DNA of 60,059 bases, taken from assembly GCF_001954135.1 (NCBI RefSeq), contig NZ_MBEQ01000053.1, positions 1-60,059 on the forward strand, written 5' to 3'. The translations under genes and the position numbers were made by a program. The DNA comes from Mycobacterium sp. GA-1841 (GTDB taxonomy: Bacteria > Actinomycetota > Actinomycetes > Mycobacteriales > Mycobacteriaceae). Under the pieces are notes generated by a model. The model was not told where the DNA came from and ran no database searches. It saw only the letters and a list, made by a program, of their open reading frames with translations. Shown here one piece after another: positions 18,072 through 25,050 of this stretch; positions within the stretch are counted from its first letter, which is position 1; each line of letters opens with the position of its first letter.

Positions 18072-19449
18072 GCCGCTCCTTCAGCACTCGTCGCAATACC
18101 TTTCCGGAAGGTAACCGCGGTATCTCGGTTACGAACTCCACGCGGCTGGGCCGCTTGTACGAGGCCAGCCGCTCACCGACCAGATCGATGAGTTCTTCGG
18201 CCGACACGGCAGAACTGGTCGACACGGCGGCCACCACGGCCTCGCCGTCAGCCGCATCGGGAACGCCGAACACGGCGCAGTCGTCGACCGAAGGATGCCC
18301 GTGCAGCACGGCTTCGACTTCGGCGGGCGCGACCTGGAAACCGCGCACCTTGACCATCTCCTTGGAGCGGTCGGTGATGTGCAGATAGCCGTCGCCATCG
18401 AGGTAGCCGATGTCGCCGGTGCGGTACCAGCCGTCGCAGACGGCCCCCGCGGTCGCGTCCTTCGGTAGATACCCGGCCATCACCGAATCCGACCGCACCT
18501 GAATCTCACCGTTCTCGCCGATACGGACGCACACGCCCCGCACGGGGGTGCCGACGGTGTCGATCCGCGTGTCATCCAGCGGATTACAGGCGATCACCGG
18601 AAGCTCGGTGGTGCCGTATGCGGTCAGCCAGCGCACCCCGGCCCGCGCGGTGACGGTCTCGGCGACACTGCGGGTCACCGGCGTGGCACACCACATCACG
18701 TAACGCAGCGAGGACAGGTCGTGGTTCTCCAGCTGGGGGTGTCCAGCCAGCGCCAAAGCGATTGGCGCCACGGCCATTTCGATCGTGATCCGGTCGGATT
18801 CGATGTGCCGCAGCATGGTCTCGACGTCGAAGCGGCGGTGTAGCCGCATCCACGCGCCGGTGTCGAGCACCATGGCGATGTTGAGCAATCCGAGAATGTG
18901 CGACGGCGGCGTCATGATCTGCATCCGGTCGTCGCGGGTGAAGCCCAGGGCGTCGCGCCAATGGTCGATGGCCGCGGCGAAGCCACGATGGGTATGCCGG
19001 ACCGCCTTCGGCAGGCCGGTGGTACCCGAGCTGAAGACGAACAACGCGTCGGAGTCCGGATCAGGTGCGTCGAACTGCCGGAGACCCGGGGTGATCGGCT
19101 CGTCCAGGTGCAGCATCGGCATGTGCGACGCCAGCACCTCGTGGTCGCCCACCGCGTGAGCGGGTTGCGTGAGGGCCAGGACATGGCCCACCTCGGCGCC
19201 CTTCCAAGCCGGGCTGATCAGCACGGCCGTCGCCCCCAGGCCCCAGATCGCCCGCAACGCCACGACGAACTCCGGACGGTTGGACGACATGATCGCGACC
19301 CGATCGCCGGCGCGCACCCCTCGTTCTTCCAGCGCGGTCGCCATCCCGCTGGTCAGCGCGTCGAGATCGGCCAATGTGTACTCGCGGTCGTCGAACGCGA
19401 GCACGGCGCCGGTATCGGTGACAGTCACCGAATTCGACCCCGCTGGCAC
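18049..19449 (-). CDS. Acyl-CoA synthetase (AMP-forming, FadD-type)
   Basis: A 466-residue adenylate-forming enzyme. FVFSSGTTGLPKAVRHTH is the ATP-binding P-loop motif, LTAYGTTELP is A5, GWYRTGDIGYLDGDGYLHI is A7/A8, and RLPSGKVLRR carries the catalytic Lys. It activates a carboxylic acid as acyl-AMP and then acyl-CoA, feeding the dehydrogenase pair encoded directly downstream. The GTG at 19449 with GGAAAGG upstream is chosen. The frame is open to 19569, but that would cross the operator region. It is the first gene of the four-gene leftward operon. Confidence 0.88.
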   Translation of the reverse strand: MPAGSNSVTVTDTGAVLAFDDREYTLADLDALTSGMATALEERGVRAGDRVAIMSSNRPEFVVALRAIWGLGATAVLISPAWKGAEVGHVLALTQPAHAVGDHEVLASHMPMLHLDEPITPGLRQFDAPDPDSDALFVFSSGTTGLPKAVRHTHRGFAAAIDHWRDALGFTRDDRMQIMTPPSHILGLLNIAMVLDTGAWMRLHRRFDVETMLRHIESDRITIEMAVAPIALALAGHPQLENHDLSSLRYVMWCATPVTRSVAETVTARAGVRWLTAYGTTELPVIACNPLDDTRIDTVGTPVRGVCVRIGENGEIQVRSDSVMAGYLPKDATAGAVCDGWYRTGDIGYLDGDGYLHITDRSKEMVKVRGFQVAPAEVEAVLHGHPSVDDCAVFGVPDAADGEAVVAAVSTSSAVSAEELIDLVGERLASYKRPSRVEFVTEIPRLPSGKVLRRVLKERHGRSSDV

Positions 19450-19518
19450 ATCGCACCGACCTTTCCGTGAAGACTGCCAAGTGAGTCCCGGCGAGCGCCT
19501 CGGCCGGGTTGAGAGGAT

Positions 19519-19565
19519 ACTATCATTTATGGAGAATGGTATTCTCGCTAAGTCAGAATGATAGT
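19519..19565. promoter_or_regulatory. Island operator copy 3 with nested inverted repeats
   Basis: The perfect palindrome GAGAATGGTATTCTC (19532-19546) lies between the divergent CoA ligase and ferredoxin genes. Around it is a second perfect inverted repeat, ACTATCATT (19519-19527) and AATGATAGT (19557-19565), whose centre is offset by 3 bases. TATCAT and its complement look like -10 elements for the two directions, so a bound repressor would block both. The -10 reading is inferred. Confidence 0.78.
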
Positions 19566-19580
19566 GCACAGGGGAGTCAC

Positions 19581-19892
19581 ATGACCGCAGAACCGATGGC
19601 CGGCAGCAACGCGGACGGCAAGGTCACCATCGTGTTCGACCGCGAGCAGTTGTCCGTGCCACGGAGGCCGGGCGAAACCCTGCTGGAGAGCGCGCGCCGA
19701 GCCGGTATGACACCACCGTTCTCGTGCGAGGCCGGCAACTGCGGCACCTGCATGGCCAAGCTCCTGGAGGGCACCGCCACCATGCGGGTCAACGACGCTC
19801 TCGATGACGACGAGGTGGCCGACGGCTATGTCCTGACCTGCCAGGCCGTCCCGGACTGCGACGCGGTGACGGTTTCCTACGACGAGGATTGA
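19581..19892 (+). CDS. Plant-type [2Fe-2S] ferredoxin
   Basis: A 103-residue stand-alone ferredoxin. CEAGNCGTC (Cys49, 54, 57) and LTC (Cys87) form the CX4CX2C...C ligand set of plant-type [2Fe-2S] clusters, and RPGETLLESARRAGM is the family's helix. It probably carries electrons to a monooxygenase; the cytochrome P450 at 28.8-30.0 kb or an enzyme outside the island could be its partner. The ATG at 19581 follows GGGGAG. Its 3' end overlaps the convergent CoA-transferase gene by 16 bases. Confidence 0.9.
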   Translation: MTAEPMAGSNADGKVTIVFDREQLSVPRRPGETLLESARRAGMTPPFSCEAGNCGTCMAKLLEGTATMRVNDALDDDEVADGYVLTCQAVPDCDAVTVSYDED

Positions 19893-20947
19893 GCCGGGGA
19901 CTGAACCGTCGGCCCGTATTCGTCGAACTCCGGCGCGGGCCGGTAGTCGGGCGTGTATCCGGCGACGTGTACCGGCGACCCCACCAGGCGGAAATCTCCC
20001 GCAATCGCCAGCATTTCCGGTGTTGCCTCCAGGGCCTGCGGCAGCGTCCGCACCGCAGCCGTCGGGATACCCAGTGGCTTGAGCCGCGACTCCCAGCCGG
20101 CGGCGGTATCGGTGGCCAACGCCGCCGTCACCACGTCGAGGACCTCGTCGCGACGCGCGGCCCGTTCGGCCATGGTCTTGAAACCCTCGATCCCGGCTTC
20201 TCCGGCGAACGACTTCCAGAACCCGTCGTGGGTGATGAACAGCGCAAGGTAACCGTCGGCAGTCGGGAACAATTGAGCGGGAACGTAATACGAGTGCGCA
20301 CCGAACGGGTGACGACGTGGCTCGGCACCGTCATTGAGGTAAGCCGACGCCCGGTAGTTCAGCTGCGAGAGCATGACATCGCGCAACGAGACATCCACCT
20401 GGCCACCCTCGCCCGAGACGATCATCGCCAACAAGCCCAGCGCGGCGGTCAATCCGGTCGAGTTGTCCGCCGACGAGTAGCCCGGCAGCGTGGGCGGACC
20501 GTCCGGATCTCCGGTCATCGCCGCCACTCCCGTGGCCGCCTGGATGACGTAGTCGAAGGCCGGGTCATCTCCCCCGTCCAGGCCGAAACCGGTCATCGCG
20601 ACACAGACCAGCTTGGGGTTGAAACGACTCAGATGCTCGTAGGTGAGGCCGAGGCGGCGGATCACCGATGGCTTCATGTTCACCAGCAACGCATGCGAAT
20701 CCGCCACCAACTCATGCAGTCTCGCCTGCCCGGCCTCCGAGGCCAGGTCCAGGCAGATGCTGCGCTTGCCCCGGTTGAGGCTGGCGAAGTAGCTGTCACT
20801 GACCTGACGGGAGATCTCCCCGCCGGGCGGCTCGACCTTGATCACCTCAGCGCCGAGATCGGCCAGCATCATGGTGGCATAGGGCCCGGCCAGCATGACG
20901 CCGACCTCGACGATGCGGATTCCCGCCAAAGGGCCGTTCGAAGTCAC
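19877..20947 (-). CDS. Class III (CaiB/BaiF) acyl-CoA transferase
   Basis: A 356-residue family III CoA-transferase. GIRIVEVGVMLAGPYATMMLADLGAEVIKVE compares well over its length to the family N-terminus, NRGKRSICLDL contacts CoA, and SSADNSTGL contains the Asp expected to form the acyl-anhydride intermediate. It moves CoA between carboxylic acids without ATP, and may activate the mutase substrate or recycle CoA. The ATG overlaps the stop of the upstream luciferase-like gene. It is the last gene of the mutase operon. Confidence 0.88.
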   Translation of the reverse strand: MTSNGPLAGIRIVEVGVMLAGPYATMMLADLGAEVIKVEPPGGEISRQVSDSYFASLNRGKRSICLDLASEAGQARLHELVADSHALLVNMKPSVIRRLGLTYEHLSRFNPKLVCVAMTGFGLDGGDDPAFDYVIQAATGVAAMTGDPDGPPTLPGYSSADNSTGLTAALGLLAMIVSGEGGQVDVSLRDVMLSQLNYRASAYLNDGAEPRRHPFGAHSYYVPAQLFPTADGYLALFITHDGFWKSFAGEAGIEGFKTMAERAARRDEVLDVVTAALATDTAAGWESRLKPLGIPTAAVRTLPQALEATPEMLAIAGDFRLVGSPVHVAGYTPDYRPAPEFDEYGPTVQSPAQSSS

Positions 20948-21900
20948 CTGACTGCCTTGGCGAGCTCGGCGATCACCTCACGGGTCCGGTACTTCGACGC
21001 AATCAGCTCGTCGCGGGTGTCCCCGATCGGCAGCAACCGCACCGACAGATCGGTCACCCCGGCGTCGGCGAACTGCTTGAACCGCTTGAGGATTGATTCC
21101 TCGTCGCCCGCGGCGAGCAGATCGCCGACGTTGCGGGCCTCGCCCCGGTCCAGCAATCGCTGGTAGTTGGGCGAGGTCTCGGCCTCGGCGAGCACACGGT
21201 TGGCCCGGTCCTTGGCTTCGTCGATCTCGGAGTTGGCGCACAGCGTGACCGGGATGCCGGCAACGATCCGCGGAGCGGGCTTACCCGCGTCGGCGGCGGC
21301 CTTGTTGATCTTCGGGGCGATGTGCTCGCCGATCGCCTTCTCATCAGCCATCCACAGCGAGGTGCCGTCGGCGTGCTCGCCGGCGATCTGCAACATCACC
21401 GGGCCGAGCGCCGACACCAGCACCGGCATCGGAGTGTCGGCGCCCAACACCGTCGGGTTGTGCACGGTGAACGAATCGTTCTCCACGTCAACATCTCCGG
21501 GCCCGGAGATGGCCGCGTTCAGCACCTCGAGGTAGTCCCGGGTGTAGGCAGCCGGCTTGTCATAGGGCAGGCCCAGCATGTCCTGCACGATCCAGTGATG
21601 GCTCGGCCCGACACCCAGGACCAGCCGCCCGCCCGAGATGGCGTGCACCGACAGCGCTTGGCGTGCCAGCGCGATCGGGTGTTGTGCCTGCAACGGCACC
21701 ACCGCGGTGCCGAGTTCGATCCGCGACGTGTTCGACGCCATCAACGCCACCATGGTGAGCAAGTCGAAGTCGTTGGGCACCTGCGGCATCCACGCACTGT
21801 CCAGTCCGGCCGACTCGGCCCACTGGATGTCGGAGACCAGCTTGGAGACCTTACGGGCCATGTCGCCCCGCTCGGCCCCGATCATCACGCCCAGTCTCAT
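20944..21900 (-). CDS. LLM-class F420-dependent-type oxidoreductase
   Basis: A 318-residue luciferase-like TIM barrel. MRLGVMIGAERGD, WMPQVPNDFDLLTMVALMA and LGTAVVPLQAQHPIALARQALS are typical of the mycobacterial F420-dependent group, which has many paralogues. GGRLVLGVGPSHHWIVQDML is the cofactor phosphate-binding region. It may reduce or oxidise a ketone, alcohol or double bond using F420. Overlaps of 4 bases at both ends link it to the B12-binding and CoA-transferase genes. Cofactor assignment is by family only. Confidence 0.83.
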   Translation of the reverse strand: MRLGVMIGAERGDMARKVSKLVSDIQWAESAGLDSAWMPQVPNDFDLLTMVALMASNTSRIELGTAVVPLQAQHPIALARQALSVHAISGGRLVLGVGPSHHWIVQDMLGLPYDKPAAYTRDYLEVLNAAISGPGDVDVENDSFTVHNPTVLGADTPMPVLVSALGPVMLQIAGEHADGTSLWMADEKAIGEHIAPKINKAAADAGKPAPRIVAGIPVTLCANSEIDEAKDRANRVLAEAETSPNYQRLLDRGEARNVGDLLAAGDEESILKRFKQFADAGVTDLSVRLLPIGDTRDELIASKYRTREVIAELAKAVR

Positions 21901-22298
21901 GCGTTGGCCGCCTTTTCCGTCAGTGCGCGAACGTCGGTCACCAAGGTGTCGAGCGACGTACCCGTCGGGAACACCGCTGCCGCACCGGCATCCAGCAGCT
22001 TCTGCACGTCGGACTGTGGAATGGTGCCGCCGACGACGACGGCGATGTCACCGGCATCGGCGGCCCGCAACGCCTCGACGGTGCGCGCCGTCAGCGCGAC
22101 GTGCGCACCCGAGAGGATCGACAGTCCGACCAGGGCCACGTCTTCCTGCAATGCGATCGACACGATGTCCTCGATACGCTGGCGGATGCCGGTGTAGATG
22201 ACCTCGAATCCGGCGTCACGCAGGGTGCGCGCGACGATCTTGGCGCCGCGGTCATGACCGTCCAGGCCCGGCTTTGCGACAAGTACGCGGGTGGCCAT
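21897..22298 (-). CDS. B12-binding small subunit of acyl-CoA mutase
   Basis: A 133-residue cobalamin-binding protein. GLDGHDRG (Asp13, His15, Gly18) is the DxHxxG motif whose His replaces dimethylbenzimidazole as lower cobalt ligand. LSILSG and VVGGTIPQSD complete the nucleotide-tail pocket. It is a separate small subunit, as in isobutyryl-CoA and 2-hydroxyisobutyryl-CoA mutases, rather than a fused C-terminal domain as in methylmalonyl-CoA mutase. It follows the large subunit after a 33-base gap and overlaps the next gene by 4 bases. Confidence 0.92.
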   Translation of the reverse strand: MATRVLVAKPGLDGHDRGAKIVARTLRDAGFEVIYTGIRQRIEDIVSIALQEDVALVGLSILSGAHVALTARTVEALRAADAGDIAVVVGGTIPQSDVQKLLDAGAAAVFPTGTSLDTLVTDVRALTEKAANA

Positions 22299-22331
22299 CT
22301 CAAAGCCCTCGCTTCTTCGCGCAAGCGCTCA

Positions 22332-23933
22332 TCAGAACACCACCGGCTGCTGGAACTCGCCCCACACCGACTTCAACGTCGACACCATTTCTCCCACTGT
22401 GCAATACGCATTGGCGCAGTCGATCAACCGGTGCATGAGGTTGTCTGCCCCCGGTCCACTGCCTTCGGCTCCTCTGGCCAATGCAGCCAATGTCTCTTTG
22501 ACCGCCACGTCGTCACGCTCGGCCTTGACCTTCGACAGTCGCTTGAGCTGCAGATCGCGCCCCTCGGCGTCGAGTTCGTACGTCGCGATGTCCGGTGCGG
22601 GCTCGTCGACGACGAACTTGTTCACCCCGACCACGGGCCGGACCCCGGACTCGGTCTCCCGATGGATCTTGAACGCCTCGTCGGCGATCAGGCCCTGCAG
22701 GTAGCCGTCCTCGATGCACCGGACCATGCCGCCGTGTTTCTCCAGGTCGTCCATGATCTCGATGATCTTGGCCTCGGTGGCATCGGTGAGCGCCTCGACG
22801 AAGTACGACCCGCCGAGCGGATCGGCCACCTTCGTCACGCCGGTCTCGTAGGCCAGGATCTGCTGGGTACGCAGGGCCAGCGTGGCCGACTCCTCGGACG
22901 GCAGTGCGAACGGCTCGTCCCAGGCTGCGGTGAACATCGACTGCACCCCGCCGAGGACGGCAGCCATGGCCTCGTACGCGACGCGCACCAGATTGTTCTG
23001 CGCCTGGGGCGCGTACAGCGACGCGCCGCCGGCCACACAGCCGAACCGGAACATCGAGGCCTTGTCGGTGGTGGCGCCGTAGCGCTCCCGCACGATCGTG
23101 GCCCAGCGACGACGGCCGGCCCGATACTTGGCGATCTCCTCGAAGAAGTCGCCGTGGGTGTAGAAGAAGAACGAGATCTGCGGGGCGAACTTGTCGATCG
23201 TCATTCGCCCACGCTCGACAACGGTGTCGCAGTAGGTGACGCCGTCAGCGAGCGTGAACGACATCTCCTGGATGGCGTTGGCGCCGGCGTCGCGGAAGTG
23301 CGCGCCGGCCACCGAGATCGCGTTGAACCGCGGCACCTCGGCGGCGCAGAACTCGATGGTGTCGGCGATCAGGCGCAGCGACGGCTCGGGCGGCCAGATC
23401 CACGTGCCGCGGGACGCGTACTCCTTGAGGATGTCGTTCTGGATCGTGCCGGTGAGCTTCTCGCGCGGCACGCCCTTCTTCTCCGCGGCCGCGACATAGA
23501 ACGCCAGCAGGATGGCCGCGGTGCCGTTGATGGTGAAGCTGGTGCTGATCTTGTCCAGCGGGATGCCGTCGAACAGGATCTCGGCGTCGGCCAGGGTGTC
23601 GACGGCGACGCCGACGCGACCGACCTCTTCGCCGTACTCCTCGTCATCGGAGTCGTAGCCGCACTGGGTGGGCAGGTCCAGCGCCACCGACAGGCCCGTG
23701 CCGCCCTGATCGAGCAGATAGCGGTACCGGCGGTTGGATTCCTCAGCGGTACCGAAACCCGAGTACTGCCGGAACGTCCAGGTCTTCCCGCGGTAGCCGG
23801 AGGCGAAATTGCCGCGGGTGAAGGGATACGTCCCGGGCGCCGGCGGCTCGACCGCACGGTCACTCGGGCCGTAGACCGGTTCCAGCGGGATGCCGGACGG
23901 AGTCTCTACCGGAGGGACAGGTTGCTCGCTCAT
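22332..23933 (-). CDS. B12-dependent acyl-CoA mutase large subunit, atypical
   Basis: A 533-residue catalytic TIM-barrel subunit of the methylmalonyl-CoA mutase family without the B12 domain. Using P. shermanii numbering from memory with a constant offset of 32, Tyr89 (here Tyr57, WTFRQY), Gln197 (165), Arg207 (175, YASRGTW) and His244 (212) are kept. The first and third of these differ in isobutyryl- and hydroxyisobutyryl-CoA mutases, so a substrate with a free carboxylate is suggested. Tyr243, the radical-guiding tyrosine, is Ala211 (SVAGAHFRDAG). Loss of that side chain could admit a larger substrate. The gene is first in the leftward operon and starts at ATG 23933. Confidence 0.9.
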   Translation of the reverse strand: MSEQPVPPVETPSGIPLEPVYGPSDRAVEPPAPGTYPFTRGNFASGYRGKTWTFRQYSGFGTAEESNRRYRYLLDQGGTGLSVALDLPTQCGYDSDDEEYGEEVGRVGVAVDTLADAEILFDGIPLDKISTSFTINGTAAILLAFYVAAAEKKGVPREKLTGTIQNDILKEYASRGTWIWPPEPSLRLIADTIEFCAAEVPRFNAISVAGAHFRDAGANAIQEMSFTLADGVTYCDTVVERGRMTIDKFAPQISFFFYTHGDFFEEIAKYRAGRRRWATIVRERYGATTDKASMFRFGCVAGGASLYAPQAQNNLVRVAYEAMAAVLGGVQSMFTAAWDEPFALPSEESATLALRTQQILAYETGVTKVADPLGGSYFVEALTDATEAKIIEIMDDLEKHGGMVRCIEDGYLQGLIADEAFKIHRETESGVRPVVGVNKFVVDEPAPDIATYELDAEGRDLQLKRLSKVKAERDDVAVKETLAALARGAEGSGPGADNLMHRLIDCANAYCTVGEMVSTLKSVWGEFQQPVVF

Positions 23934-23946
23934 CAGTGGATAACGT

Positions 23947-24131
23947 ACTTGCTAAAAATGAGAATGCCAATACCGCCGGGTGGAAATGTGGGCCGTGTAC
24001 TGGCCGGGAGCGTTGCGACCTGCGCACCGAGGACCCATGGCGTCGCCTCCGAACCGATGTGGTGAGCGACGGTTCCGCGGGCACTGCGTCATCCGATTAC
24101 GAGACTTGCTAAAAATGAGAATGCCAATACC
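23947..24131. promoter_or_regulatory. Island operator region 4: duplicated 28-base direct repeat
   Basis: An identical 28-base sequence occurs at 23947-23974 and 24104-24131, 157 bases apart. Each contains GAGAATGCCAATACC, a half-match to the island operator (first arm perfect, second arm weak). The 268-base spacer (23934-24201) separates the mutase operon from the divergent SDR/CoA-ligase operon. One copy lies close to each start, so each promoter seems to have its own copy. No other gene or RNA is visible in this spacer, including no recognisable cobalamin riboswitch. Confidence 0.75.
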
Positions 24132-24201
24132 ATTTGGGTACGGTTGACAGTACCGTTGACGACGGCGCAACAGCGGATTGCTGCGCTCGACGAGGAGGAC
24201 C

Positions 24202-25050
24202 ATGTCCAGCCAGCAAGAGTCATTCACCGACCGCACGCTGGTCGTGTCCGGTGGGAGCCGCGGAATCGGCCTGGCCATCGCGCTCGGCGCGGCCCGCCGC
24301 GGGGCGAACGTGGTGCTGCTGGCCAAGACCGCCGAGCCCCATCCGAAGCTTCCCGGCACCGTGCACACCGCCGTCGCCGAGGTCGAGGCCGCCGGCGGTA
24401 AGGGCGTCGCGGTGGTGGGCGACGTACGCAAAGAAGAGGACGTGGTCCGCGCCGTCGAAACTGCCGTCGAGCACTTCGGCGGCGTCGACATCGTGATCAA
24501 CAACGCCAGCGCCATCTCGACCGAACCCACCGAGGCCCTGTCGGCCAAGAAGTTCGACCTGATGATGGACATCAACGTCCGCGGCACGTTCCTGCTCACC
24601 AAGGCCGCGCTGCCGTACCTGCGCAAGTCCACCAACGGGCAGGTCCTGACGCTGGCCCCGCCGATGAACATGAACCCGTACTGGCTGGGCGCCCATCCGT
24701 CCTACACCTTGTCCAAGTACGGCATGACGCTGCTGTCGCTGGGCTGGGCGTCCGAATATGCCGATGCGGGGATCGGATTCAGCTGTCTGTGGCCCGAGAC
24801 CTACATCGTCACCTCCGCGGTCACGAACCTGGCCGACGGGCAGAACCTGGCGCAGTCGTCCCGCAAGCCCGAGATCATGGCCGACGCGGCGGTGGAGATC
24901 CTGTCCCGCCCGGCCGCCGAGGTGAACGGCAAGACCTTCATCGACTCCGAGGTGCTCACCGGCTCCGGCGTCACCGACCTGTCGCGCTACGGCGGCGGGG
25001 ACGATCCGATCATCGACATCTTCATCGACGCGCCGGGACAGGGCCTGTGA
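24202..25050 (+). CDS. HSDL2-like short-chain dehydrogenase
   Basis: A 282-residue SDR with LVVSGGSRGIGLAIALGAAR as cofactor loop, NNASAISTEPTEAL and PSYTLSKYGMTLLSL (catalytic Tyr and Lys). The AKTAEPHPKLPGTVHTA segment is characteristic of the HSDL2-type subgroup, linked to acyl-CoA metabolism. The ATG at 24202 follows a strong AGGAGG site; starts further upstream would invade the repeat region. The stop overlaps the next gene as GTGA. Confidence 0.86.
   Translation: MSSQQESFTDRTLVVSGGSRGIGLAIALGAARRGANVVLLAKTAEPHPKLPGTVHTAVAEVEAAGGKGVAVVGDVRKEEDVVRAVETAVEHFGGVDIVINNASAISTEPTEALSAKKFDLMMDINVRGTFLLTKAALPYLRKSTNGQVLTLAPPMNMNPYWLGAHPSYTLSKYGMTLLSLGWASEYADAGIGFSCLWPETYIVTSAVTNLADGQNLAQSSRKPEIMADAAVEILSRPAAEVNGKTFIDSEVLTGSGVTDLSRYGGGDDPIIDIFIDAPGQGL

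Noticed and set aside
22101..24065. A long rightward open frame (654 codons) across the mutase operon
   Set aside because: Antisense to the mutase large and small subunit genes; no domain pattern and no ribosome site.
23947..24131. CRISPR-like repeats
   Set aside because: Only two copies 157 bases apart, no regular spacers and no cas genes.
9193..24131. A KstR or KstR2 regulon signature
   Set aside because: The palindrome GAGAATNNNATTCTC does not match the KstR (TAGAACNNGTTCTA-like) or KstR2 (ACAAGNNCTTGT-like) consensus as I recall them.
23934..24201. A cobalamin riboswitch ahead of the mutase gene
   Set aside because: I looked for a B12-box-like conserved core and multi-stem layout and saw none; the spacer is instead explained by the duplicated 28-base repeat.
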